From Clusia tigrina (taxonomy: Eukaryota; Arthropoda; Insecta; Diptera; Clusiidae), in the NCBI GenBank assembly GCA_920105625.2, contig OV050030.1:62346322-62410321 (forward strand): a stretch of 64,000 nt of DNA, in the 5' to 3' direction. The translations under genes and the position numbers were made by a program. The notes under the pieces are model-generated. The model was given only the letters and a program-made list of their open reading frames with translations. It had not been told where the DNA came from and did not search any database. Position 1 is the first letter of the stretch, and the number at the start of each line of letters is the position of its first letter. Below are positions 21,014 through 30,394 of the stretch, one piece after another.

Positions 21014-22366
21014 TCATATTAATTTGATGAGAGCAAGCTGTAATTCTATGTGGGTAAAGGGGTCTTCTAATTTTGAAGCAATATTGGACGGAGAATACTG
21101 TATAGAGAGGGGCAAGGTATGGCGTTTATGTTGACAGAATGTGGGTGTGAAGTTATTGTCGTCAGATTCAGATGGCCAGTATTTACAAAGCTCATTAGCT
21201 ATATGTTGTTTATCTATTACGAAAGATTGATTGTCTATGGAATTAATTCCGTGTATGGAGTGATAGGGTTTGGTGCCACAAAAAGTTCTTATGTGTGACC
21301 AAATTTTGGATGGGGATGTAGTGGGGTTGATTTCGGCTGTAAAGTTTTCTAGAGATTGGCGTTTTGAAATTTTAATTTCTCTTTTGAATATTGCATTTGC
21401 TGTTTTGAAATTAAGTATGTTAATAGTGTTAATATTGTGCCCTAATGTGTACCATAGTTTATTTTTTTGTGATTTTAATTTTTGTGATTTAGTGTTCCAC
21501 CAAGGGACTGAATAGTTATGTTTTGTGTTTATGCAAGTTTGTGGGATAGATACATTTGCACTCTGTCTTATTATCTTAATTATGTTGGCAGATTCTTTAT
21601 TGATGTTGGAACTAATTTGTCTTTCTGTGCTAGCCGTTCTCGTAGAGGATGTGAATTTTTCCCAATTTGCGAGATCAGTTTTGAATTTAGGGGTTAATTT
21701 AGGAGTAGGTTTTACTCGGTTAAAGAGTGAGGTTATTATTGGGAAGTGCTCACTGCCATGTAGATTCGGATCTACTTGCCATGATGAATGTAGAGCTAAG
21801 GTGAGATCAATATTGGTAAATGTGTGGTGAGTACTGAAGTGTGTTGGTGAACCGACATTCAGAATTAATAGTGGTGATTGATTAATGAATTTGGATATGG
21901 TATTACCTCTGCGATTATTACTGGAGGATCCCCATGATTTGTGCCAACCATTTAGATCACCGGTGATGATAGTGGGCTCAGCTAGCGTGTTAAAGACGTT
22001 ACGGAGATTATTTAGAGAGATGGATTTGTTGGGAGGTATATAAGCACTAATAATATTAAGTTTAATGGCTGATTGTATTGAAGCTCCCACTGCTTCAAGG
22101 TCTTTTGGGAGTTGAATTCTGGTGTATTGGAGTGAATTGTGTATAAGGAGTGCTACTCCTCCTGAAGCACGTTTATTGCAAGAAGAGTTGGCGTTGTTTA
22201 TGTATAGGATAGAATAGTTTATGGGTATGGGTATGTGAGAATTCTGATTTATTTGGGTTTCTTGAAGAGAGATGATGTTTGGTACATACATTTTTATAAG
22301 GAGCAATAACTCATTGTAGTTGTTAAGATATCCTTTTATATTCCATTGTACAATGCGTAAGGTCAT
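21014..22366 (-). CDS. I-like non-LTR element, ORF2 endonuclease part (open, 450 codons)
   Basis: The frame from ATG 22366 begins TLRIVQWNIKGY, the opening of apurinic-type endonucleases of non-LTR elements. It continues through SLQETQINQ with the catalytic Glu, GGVALLIHNS, ITGDLNGWHKSWGS with Asp and Asn, and GSEHFPIIT with the terminal His. A linker follows with PWWNTKSQKL. It stays open to 21014 where the RT part begins in another frame, so the ORF2 as a whole is broken. The enzyme nicks chromosomal DNA for target-primed reverse transcription. Upstream, 22367-22590 may be the ORF1 end or untranslated DNA. Confidence 0.9.
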   Translation of the reverse strand: MTLRIVQWNIKGYLNNYNELLLLIKMYVPNIISLQETQINQNSHIPIPINYSILYINNANSSCNKRASGGVALLIHNSLQYTRIQLPKDLEAVGASIQSAIKLNIISAYIPPNKSISLNNLRNVFNTLAEPTIITGDLNGWHKSWGSSSNNRRGNTISKFINQSPLLILNVGSPTHFSTHHTFTNIDLTLALHSSWQVDPNLHGSEHFPIITSLFNRVKPTPKLTPKFKTDLANWEKFTSSTRTASTERQISSNINKESANIIKIIRQSANVSIPQTCINTKHNYSVPWWNTKSQKLKSQKNKLWYTLGHNINTINILNFKTANAIFKREIKISKRQSLENFTAEINPTTSPSKIWSHIRTFCGTKPYHSIHGINSIDNQSFVIDKQHIANELCKYWPSESDDNNFTPTFCQHKRHTLPLSIQYSPSNIASKLEDPFTHIELQLALIKLI

Positions 22367-22601
22367 TTTGTGGTTAGGAGTTTTTAATGATTTTAAATTA
22401 AGATAGTTTTATGTATTATGGATGAGTTAAGTTGCTTGTATGGTTGGATGGGGAGATAAGAATATGTTAGTTAGAGGATAGATCGTTGTCAGTGTCTGTT
22501 TGGTGTGTTTTAATCGTTTTTGATTATTTCTCATGAATTATTCAATTAATGTTTGAATTAAGCTTCATTGGTGTGATGCTCTGACCAAAGAACATATGTA
22601 A

Positions 22602-23527
22602 AAGGTGTTTTTTTAGACGTGTGGTTTTCAATCTGTCAATACTTTTTTCGGAGTTGGTCTTTTTGACAGCTGTCACTTGATTTATGCTCAGTTTGGTTTG
22701 CCATTTCACTGAATTGAAGTCGAACGACCATCAAGCGTGTCGTACGTTCGGTGAATGGGTCCAAAACGAGATGGCCACCGATTCCGATTTTCGCAAGAAC
22801 ATTTTATTCAGCGATGAAGCTCACTTTTGGTTGAATGGGTACGTTAATATACAAAATTGTCGCATTTGGAGTGACGATAATCCACAAACCATTGTTGAGA
22901 CGCCGCTAGATCCCCAAAAAGTCACTGTTTGGTTTGCTCTATGGGCAGAGGGAATTATTAGTCCATATTTCTTCAAAAATTAAGCCGGCCATACTGTTAC
23001 AGTCAATGGGGAACGCTGTAGAGACATGATTAACGACTTTTTCGTGCCTGAATTGGAGGATGTTGATGTGGACGACCTTTGGTTCCAACAAGACGGAGCT
23101 ACATGCCATACAGCCACCGAAACAATCAATTAATTGACGGAAACTTTTGGTGAGCTCATTATTTCGCGTCGTGGGCCTGTGGCGTGGCCTTCAAGATCGT
23201 GCGAATTAACACCGCTGGACTATTTTTTGTGGGGTTATGTGAAATCGCTTGTCTATGCAGATAAGCCCGAGACGATTGACGCCTTGAAAGAAAATAGTCG
23301 GCGCGTTATTTCTGACATATGGCCCCAATTGCTGCAAAAAATGGTCGAAATTTGGGCTCTCGGCTGGAATTTATTCGAGGCAGCCGCGGCGGCCACTTGC
23401 CCGAAATCATTATTAGAACATAATGGCAAACCCTTATCTTTATAATAAAGCAAAATTCTTGGCCATAACATTAAATTATATGCGTTTTATTTCTGTTTGA
23501 AAACACTCGTCTAAGAAAAAACACCAT
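22602..23527 (+). mobile_element. Tc1/mariner-superfamily transposon, internally deleted
   Basis: The ends share the inverted repeat GGTGTTTTTT(CT)TAGACG followed by GTTTTCAA (about 30 bp with a few gaps) and sit next to TA dinucleotides. The 926-bp length is short of an autonomous element because the N-terminal third of the transposase is absent. It lies immediately 5' of the I-like element. Confidence 0.8.
22684..23445 (+). pseudogene. Tc1/mariner-superfamily transposase catalytic domain
   Basis: The helix-turn-helix part is missing. The catalytic domain remains: ILFSDEAHFWLNGYVN with the first Asp, KVTVWFALWAEGIISPYFF, LWFQQDGATCHTATE with the second Asp, and CELTPLDYFLWGYVKS, where the residue before LTPLD is Glu. 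Two stops interrupt it (after FFKN near 22981 and after TIN near 23131). The fragment at 1-219 is the same family. In relatives known to me the third block usually reads CDLTPLD, so this copy probably lost a catalytic Asp. Confidence 0.88.
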
Positions 23528-23689
23528 ATACTTTGCAAACATTCATCTTTGCGATGACTACATTCGGTTGAAAACTGCCTGCCAGCTAAGCTCAAATTTC
23601 AATTAAAGTTTGAATCGAATAAATGGTTGGCTACCTACTACACTTCCCGTGGTTTTATAACTGTGCATTTTTGGTGATCGAATTGCAAG

Positions 23690-23800
23690 CTCTTATACAT
23701 TAATCCTCTTTGCTTGTGACGTGATGCGCAGAGAGAGGAAATATTCGTACCAGCATTGTCGCAATCTTCTATTCTATCATTCTTGGCTTTTTACTACTTA
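23690..23800. repeat. Foldback-family motif, partial copy
   Basis: The run GATGCGCAGAGAGAGGAA, then TTCGTACCAGCATTG and CTTCTATTCTATCATTCTT, repeats the left arm of the hairpin at 43571-43743. Only one arm is present here. Confidence 0.75.
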
Positions 23801-23838
23801 AGCTAACATACATGTATAGTAAAGGCAAACAACACTTG

Positions 23839-24130
23839 ATATGAATGTATTTGTGCCAGTTCTGCTATTGGGAGAATTGTTTTAAAATTGATGTATAAAG
23901 TGGTAAAAATACAGTGAACCCTATTTAACTCTAACCATCGTAATTACTAAATTAACTTGGCTTCTCAAAATATCTCGAGACATACAATTTGTTGATAATT
24001 TCTCATTTTCAATGAACTGTCAAGATCCACAAGTCGAAATACTGTAGTTGGGCTTAAGCAAAAAAAAAAATTAATTCGACAAATTAAAAAAAGTTTATTT
24101 TCATCATTATTAAAGAAAGAAACAAACAAA
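23839..24130 (+). repeat. Dispersed repeat, inverted partner at 57361-57650
   Basis: About 290 bp here align with the reverse complement of 57361-57650, including GATATGAATGTATTTGTG, CAGTG(A/C)ACCC, TTCTCAAAATA and AATTTCTCATT blocks. The CAGTGNACCC motif after TA looks like a pogo-type terminus, but the homology runs beyond it on both sides, so the whole block is one repeat unit. No coding sequence is seen. Confidence 0.75.
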
Positions 24131-24775
24131 TATATGAAATTAATTTTTCTCTTAAAATTTCCAAGTATTTAGCAATAACAATACCACTGTTGAAGTAACA
24201 CCCTTGCTATTTTGGAGTAATTGTGTTTATTTGCATCAATAAGTACCTTAAGCCTCGTTTCACTCAAACAGCAACGGCGCGACACGGCGATGAAAAATAT
24301 CAAAGACAATATACAGAAAGACCTTTCATTGCTCTCTTGAGTGAGAATCAATATATTGAAATTGCTGGCAACCACATTGGAATTCAGATCGGCAATTTCA
24401 CGAAGCAGTCGTGAATATGTATTCATCGGCAGTCACACACATGACCAGTGTGCACTATGCAGGTGTGCCCTGCACATGACTATTGTTGTTCGCACATTCG
24501 TATAAATAATTTAGTGTGTGTGTTTTTGTGTGTGCTCACAGCAGAAGCGACTAATTTGAAATCAAATTTTTATATTCTGTTCTGTGTGGCTGGGGTAAAA
24601 TACACAAGAATGAATTTTCTGTATGGCAAAGGTTTTTTATTCGGAAAGTGGGGCTTAAAACAAAGCATTTGTGGTTTTGCGTATAAGAAAGATTTGCCAT
24701 GTCATGTCTAAGCATAATGTGTGCATATTGGAACACTTGACAATATTAAAGAAATATGCATGCATAGGATCTTTT
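24131..24775. other. Unannotated AT-rich DNA
   Basis: Only short frames without domains are present. No repeat partner inside the window was recognised. Confidence 0.4.
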
Positions 24776-24783
24776 ATAAAGAT

Positions 24784-24860
24784 CGATACAGCAAGTGGTA
24801 AAGCGTCGGTCTATCAATTTTATGATGCCGAGTTCAAGTCCGCTGAGAAATATGTTTATT
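24784..24860 (+). ncRNA. tRNA-like sequence (SINE head or tRNA pseudogene)
   Basis: An A-box-like stretch CAGCAAGTGGTAAAGCG and a B-box-like GAGTTCAAGTCC lie about 33 bases apart, as in RNA polymerase III tRNA promoters, and a T-rich run follows. The acceptor stem does not pair, so it is not a working tRNA. The layout resembles the copy at 29556-29640. Confidence 0.5.
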
Positions 24861-25727
24861 TTTATATTTTTTTAATTGTTCATCCTTTTTTTGAAAGCAA
24901 ACTAATAATTATTTTTATAAAAAATATTAAGAATAGTTTCTACTTTAGCATAAATTATTCAGTATTAAATAATTTTACTAAACCACATTGAATTGCTGCT
25001 GCTATAGCAGATCATTACAGCAAAGAAATTTATATCTTCTAGTCTTAACGGTGTTTCTTAACTCACATACATAAATTCATGTGGGCATAAAATTGTGTTA
25101 GAATTTGTACGATTTCAATACTTCTGTTTTTGTTGGTTTTTTGATGCTTTTGCGCAATTCGTCTGAAGAGGTTCATAAATTTCACAAAATCGAATCCAAT
25201 CAAACATTTCGTTTCTCAAGGAATATGTGCAATTTTAGGAAGTTTTTGTTTTTTCGTATATGCTATATTAAATAAATTGTTTGATTGGATTTTATTCTTA
25301 TGGTAGGAAAAGGAAAATTTTGCAGATGTATTAAAATTTTTGATATTTCTTTTATATAACATTATTTACAAAATAAAAATTGACTTAAATTAATATAATT
25401 ATATTAATATCATTATAATATATAAAAAAAACATGCAGTTGCGTAGCAGAACTTAGACAGCAAATAATTAAAAAATAAAACTGAAAAGAAGTCCCAAATA
25501 TTATTCACGAATGTGGGTCAAAAAAGATAATTCCATTAATACTTTGAATGTAAGTGGATACACATCCAAAGACAAGTTCACAAGAACAAAGAAGCACGAA
25601 GCAGTAAGAAGTTTTTGCACATTTTTATTAGTTTCCATAACTCAAGTCTCCACGTCAAGGCGAGTGATGTATTGAGTGGCCGGTTGTAGTATTTCGAATG
25701 GCGTTTGTGCAAAAACATGCCAGCAAG
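24861..25727. other. Unannotated AT-rich DNA
   Basis: Very AT-rich, with short low-complexity runs. I see no gene, domain or repeat partner here. Confidence 0.4.
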
Positions 25728-26190
25728 TGAGCTTGGGTAACCCCTGCACACCTCATGTAGACATTTTTTGAGGTAAATGTCAAATGTAATGGGCAAAAAG
25801 ACGCACCTTATATTAAAATATGGTTTACTAAACATTATTTATCCTAATATAAATTTAAAATTTCTGGATTTTTAAATACTTGAAATAATTTTTTATAGAT
25901 TTTTGATTATAATAATTTTAGATTATGAAGTGGTTTATTATGCATTGGAACACAATCATTGTTGAACTACATTTTTCCATAGGAAATAAATGTTTATATA
26001 TAGGTTATTGTATTGTATACGGTTTTATTTACAAAACTTTGTAAATCACTTTATAACAAGAAGATATGCACTTAATACTAGATATTGAAGTTCATAAAAT
26101 TTACTTCAAACCTGAACATCATATACTATGTAAATGCAGAGAATCAGTGTTCATAGATATGTACATACATACGAGTTGTTTAATTATACC
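25728..26190 (+). repeat. Segmental duplication A, copy 1
   Basis: This 460-bp block recurs as a direct repeat at 27057-27530 with roughly nine bases in ten matching by eye. Shared landmarks include AATGTAATGGGCAAAAAG, ACTAAACATTATTTATCC and GAATCAGTGTTCATAGATAT. The copies are separated by a spacer holding a truncated mariner. Confidence 0.9.
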
Positions 26191-26286
26191 CTTTACCTTT
26201 AAAAAAGGTAAATAGAGTATACTAACTTTGTGCTTTTGAGAGGGGTTGGAATTTAGAGAAGGAGGCGTGGTAGGTATGGACATATA

Positions 26287-27056
26287 CGAGGTGTGATCAA
26301 AAGATAACCGTTATTTTCATCTTTTCGTGAGTTACGTATGTTCGATGTTCGCATTTTTTTTTCTCTTATGTTGGTACACATGTCTGTTATATATGTTGGC
26401 AATACCAACAATTTTGGAATGTCAGTTTGTTTTTGACAGATAAAAAGGTTAGTCGTGTTTTGGTGTGCTCTTCGATTTTGTACTATTCGAAAAAATGGAT
26501 CAAAGAAACTGTATTCAGTTTTGTGTAAAAAATGAAATTAAATGCGCAAGTACATTTGAAATGTTGACTGTGGCCTTTGGCGAGTCTACTATGAGCAGAA
26601 CACAAGTTCAATTGTGGTATAACCGGTTTAAGGAAGGCCGAGAAGATGTCAATGACGATGCTCGTCCTGGTCGCCCGAGCACGTCAACAACCGATGAAAA
26701 CATTGACGCAGTGAAGAAAATGATTTTGGATAATCGTCGAATCACTATCACAGAGGTTGCTGATGATGTTGGCATATCATTCGGCTCATGCCAAGCAATT
26801 TTTACGGATGTTTAGGAATGAAACGTGCGGCAGCGAAGATTGTTCCAAAATTGCTGAATTTTGAGCAAAAACAACGTCGCATGGACATCGCTCAGGAGCT
26901 GTTTTTGGCCAAAAACAAAACCGTTATCATGCCTCAACTACCGTATTCACCGGACTTGGCCCCCGCTGACTTTTTCTTCTTTCCAAAACTGAAGACACCG
27001 ATGAAAGGAAAGCGTTTTGCTACGATTGAGGAGATAAAAGAAAAATCGAAAAGCAA
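26287..27056 (+). mobile_element. Mariner transposon, internally deleted and 3'-truncated
   Basis: The 5' end starts at a TACGAGGTGTG terminus, related to the ends of the mariner at 36051-37278. The transposase follows, but the central catalytic segment is gone and the 3' end stops exactly where segmental copy 2 begins (27057). The element is therefore a non-autonomous relic, and its truncation and the duplication share one breakpoint. Confidence 0.88.
26495..27056 (+). pseudogene. Mariner transposase lacking most of its catalytic domain
   Basis: The N-terminal half is well preserved: QFCVKNEIKCASTFEML, TQVQLWYNRFKEGREDV and RPGRPSTSTTDENIDAVKK, covering two helix-turn-helix units and the linker. 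A frame change lies near 26810. The frame then continues MKRAAAKIVPKLLNFEQ and MDIAQEL, joined directly to FLAKNKTVIMPQLPYSPDLAPADFFFFP. The segment that should carry the first two catalytic Asp is missing, and only the third (YSPDLAPADF) remains. An intact N-terminus without catalysis could in principle bind ends and interfere, but the frame is broken. Confidence 0.9.
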
Positions 27057-27530
27057 GTCGACTTGGGTGAGCCCTGCACACATAATGTACATATAAATTT
27101 TTAGAGGTAAATGTAAAATGTAATGGGCAAAAAGGTGCATTTTATATTAAAATATGTTTTACTAAACATTATTTATCCTAATATAAATTTAAAATTTCTT
27201 GGTATTTTAAATACTTGAAATAATTTTTTATAAATTTTTGATTATAATAATTTTAGATTATGAATAATTTTAGATAATAATGCGTTGGAACACAATCATG
27301 GTTGACCTACATTTTTCCATAGGAAATAAATGTTTATATAGGTTATTGCATTATATACGGTTTTATTTACAAAACATTTGTAAATCAATGTAGAACAAGA
27401 ACATATGCATTTAATACTAGATATTGAAGTTCATAAAATTTACTTCAAATATGAACATCATATACTATGTAAATGCGGAGAATCAGTGTTCATAGATATG
27501 TATGCACATATTCATGTACGTACAAGTGGT
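27057..27530 (+). repeat. Segmental duplication A, copy 2
   Basis: Direct repeat of 25728-26190 with small indels. Its left edge is the point where the mariner at 26287-27056 breaks off. Confidence 0.9.
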
Positions 27531-27649
27531 TTAATTTGCTATAAAATGTGATTACAGTATTTCAAGCTGATCTGACAAAGTAATAAAAAACGTTTAAAAC
27601 CTTGATTTTGTTGATTGTACCCTTAATCTAAAAATTATTTAGATACATT

Positions 27650-28650
27650 TTCTGATGGAATAGGCAACAGACGAACATAAGAATATTAAAATATTAACAC
27701 TAATTTTAGCAAAATAGTTTTTTTGTGCATAATTATTCTTTCTTCGGATAGACTCAAAATATGTTTGATCACATGCTGCTAAAGCGAAAATATGAAATAC
27801 ATATAAGATCGAAAGAAAAAATTGTGCTGATATTTGTCCATACTGAAATTATTGACATATGGGCAAATCCTGGAAATGGTCAACCAGAAGCTTATTTGAT
27901 GTGCTACGATTTCTTGTTAAACACTTTTTTTATGCAATCATTAAATTCGCAGAAAAACACAAGGCTTTGTGTAAACCTCTATAATCACTTCCTTTTTTTG
28001 TAACGGGCGAACGCAGTTTTTTAAATACAATATCTCTGAGAAAAGACTTGGGAGCCCTAATATTTTACTTTATATATATTTTGCATTTGTAAAGTAATCT
28101 AGCAGTGAACGCATTTAAAAAAATATGTCCAATTTCTGTGCAAATTACATGAAAAAAGCGTCCGAACGTAACATCCGAACGCTAAGATTTGCCCATATCC
28201 AAAATTTCATGACAAATTGAATTCTTTCACTTTATATTTAAATAAGCCACACCGCACATCATACAACAAAAACTCCAATCGAGACAAAAAGGCGCTTTAT
28301 TTTCATTTCATTTCATTCTTTTTATGGCACAATTCGCTACCTGACAAATGATCAGAAGACAAATATGTGCATACATATGTACATTCATCTGTATATAAGT
28401 TAATCACATTGATGTTATTAAAGTAAAAAAATAATTTTTTATTGGTGCTCTGCACCTTCTGGTGCAGCCATGAAGTTTTGCTGTGCAATTCGATGGTTGC
28501 TTTTTTGGGGATAAAACAATAAATTAAATAAATATACATATATTATTATTTATTAATTTTATACACCAATTTTTTATTTTTTTTACTAATTTACAATATA
28601 AATTTTAAAAATATTCCCAAAATTAGTTATAATGCGTCGTCTTCGATTGC
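27650..28650 (+). repeat. Segmental duplication B, copy 1 (carries a MITE)
   Basis: A tandem direct duplication with 28890-29890, starting around ATGGAATAGGCAACAGACG. Shared landmarks are TTTCTTCGGATAGACTC, CCACACCGCACATCATAC, CTACCTGACAAATGATCAG and GGTGCAGCCATGAAGTTTTG. This copy contains a 334-bp insertion absent from the other. Confidence 0.9.
27861..28194. mobile_element. MITE, 334 bp, TIR GGGCAAATC, target duplication ATAT
   Basis: The block starts GGGCAAATC and ends GATTTGCCC, a perfect 9-bp inverted repeat. ATAT flanks both sides (27857-27860 and 28195-28198). The duplicated segment at about 29150 has GACATATCC with a single ATAT and no insert, a true empty site. The 80-codon frame at 27761-28003 crosses the boundary and is not a gene. 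The four-base duplication does not by itself decide the superfamily. Confidence 0.88.
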
Positions 28651-28889
28651 TGATGGCGGTGATCAGTTATGGCGATATGATTCTCCATCTTCTTTCATTG
28701 GGTCCTCTCGAAACATGGTTCAAAATTACCTCGATGCAATGGCCATTGTCCAACATTTTGGTAAACTATAGTTATTTGTGACAATGATTTGCAATCCAAA
28801 TTGGTCTGAAATTTCGAGTTACATATATCAAAATGATCCGGATAATTTTCGCCTTGAAATCATTGTACGTTTATTTAAGGCGAAATTAA

Positions 28890-29890
28890 AAGAATGGAAT
28901 AGGCAACAGACGAACATAAGAATATTAAAATATTAACACTAATTTTATCAAAATTGGTTTTTTATGCATAATTATTCTTTCTTCGGATAGACTCAAAATA
29001 TGTTTGATCACATGCGAAAATCGATCACATAAGATCGAGTAAAAAAAAAAAAAAAGTAAAGTAAAAAAAAGAGTAAATTCAAATACTCTATAATATATAA
29101 TAGAGAGTATTTGGTAAATTGTGCTGATATTTGTCCATACTGAAAATATTGACATATCCAAAATTTCATGACAAATTGAATTCTAATTCTGCTTCACTTT
29201 ATATTTAAAGAACCCACACCGCACATCATACAACAAAAATTTCTAAGCGAGAAATGACGCTTTTATTTTCATTTCATTCTTTTTATGGCACAATTCGCTA
29301 CCTGACAAATGATCAGAAGACAAATATGTGCATACATATGTACATTCATATGTATGTATGGATGCATATGATTTGTCAAGGTTGAATTTCATAATACTCC
29401 ATCTTCTATAACAGGCATGAAATAATTCTGCTCTAGTTTTGGTCCAGTAAAATGATATAATACTGGTTAATTTATGGAAGATAGTAAAATACTTTTACTA
29501 CTATTTATAAAAATGATTATTAATATAAAAAAAAATCCGATAAAACACAGCATTTTGCTGGGGCTCGAACCCTAAGCCACAAAAACTTTAGACCAACGCG
29601 TGAACCATTGAACTAAAGACACCCATACTATATTTGTTGATTTTGGAGTACATTAGACAGTCTGTACATAACATTCCCCAAAAAATAACTTTTAGTCTTC
29701 TGCTGGTGCAGCCATGAAGTTTTGCTATGCAATTCGATGGTGGCTTTTTGGGGATAAAACAATAAATTAAATAAATACATATTATTATTTATTAATTTTA
29801 TACACCAATTTTGTCTTTTTTTACTAATTTACAATATAAGTTTTAAAAATATTCCCATAATTAGTTATAATGCCTTGTCTTCGATTGCTA
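28890..29890 (+). repeat. Segmental duplication B, copy 2 (carries a tRNA-like insert)
   Basis: Partner of 27650-28650. It lacks the MITE but has an extra poly(A)-rich stretch at about 29040 and about 300 bp of additional sequence around 29390-29690 that contains a tRNA-like unit. Confidence 0.88.
29556..29640 (-). ncRNA. tRNA-like sequence (SINE head or tRNA pseudogene)
   Basis: On the minus strand the A box TAGTTCAATGGTTCACGCG and B box GGGTTCGAGCCC are well formed and correctly spaced. The 5' start GGTGTCT does not pair with the sequence after the T arm, so the acceptor stem is absent. A T-rich run follows downstream. A tRNA-derived SINE is the simplest reading. Confidence 0.65.
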
Positions 29891-30394
29891 TGATTGAAAT
29901 ACGTTTTCATTCCAATTCCAACAAATAAATAAAAATAACATTCGTACATTCATATCCATACACACATATGCATGCCGTAAACATGAAGGCAAGCATACAA
30001 ACATTCGCACATGGAGTAAACACACATGCTCATATAGAACGCAAACACCAGAATGTGTATCGATATGTTTTGACTTTGCATTGCCGAGCACACTTCGGGT
30101 TTTGGTCCAATAGGCAGCCACGGTTTTTTAACTCATTTCGCTGAGTGAAGAGAGCGATGTAATGTCTTTATAGTATATTCTCTTTGAAAATATACACAAA
30201 AGTGCTCAAAACTCACAACATCGGCGAAAAATGTGTATGCTCATACCAAGAGCTTCACACGATCAGACAATCTATGATTGCGGCTGAAAAACAAAACAAA
30301 AATGCCAAATCAAAATAAAGAATACTGCGCGATTCCTATAGTTGGTACAGTTGCCGGCAGAAACTTTCAACCGTTGAACGATTTTGTCGCGCCG
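29891..30394. other. Unannotated sequence before the 30.4-kb element
   Basis: A 76-codon plus frame (30278-30508) crosses into the terminal repeat at 30395 and shows no domain. No other gene signal was found. Confidence 0.4.

Noticed and set aside
27761..28003. 80-codon frame as a gene
   Set aside because: It crosses the MITE boundary at 27861 and half of it is absent from the duplicated copy.
29556..29640. Functional tRNA gene
   Set aside because: A and B boxes are good, but the acceptor stem does not pair; a SINE or pseudogene is more likely. The same holds for 24784-24860.
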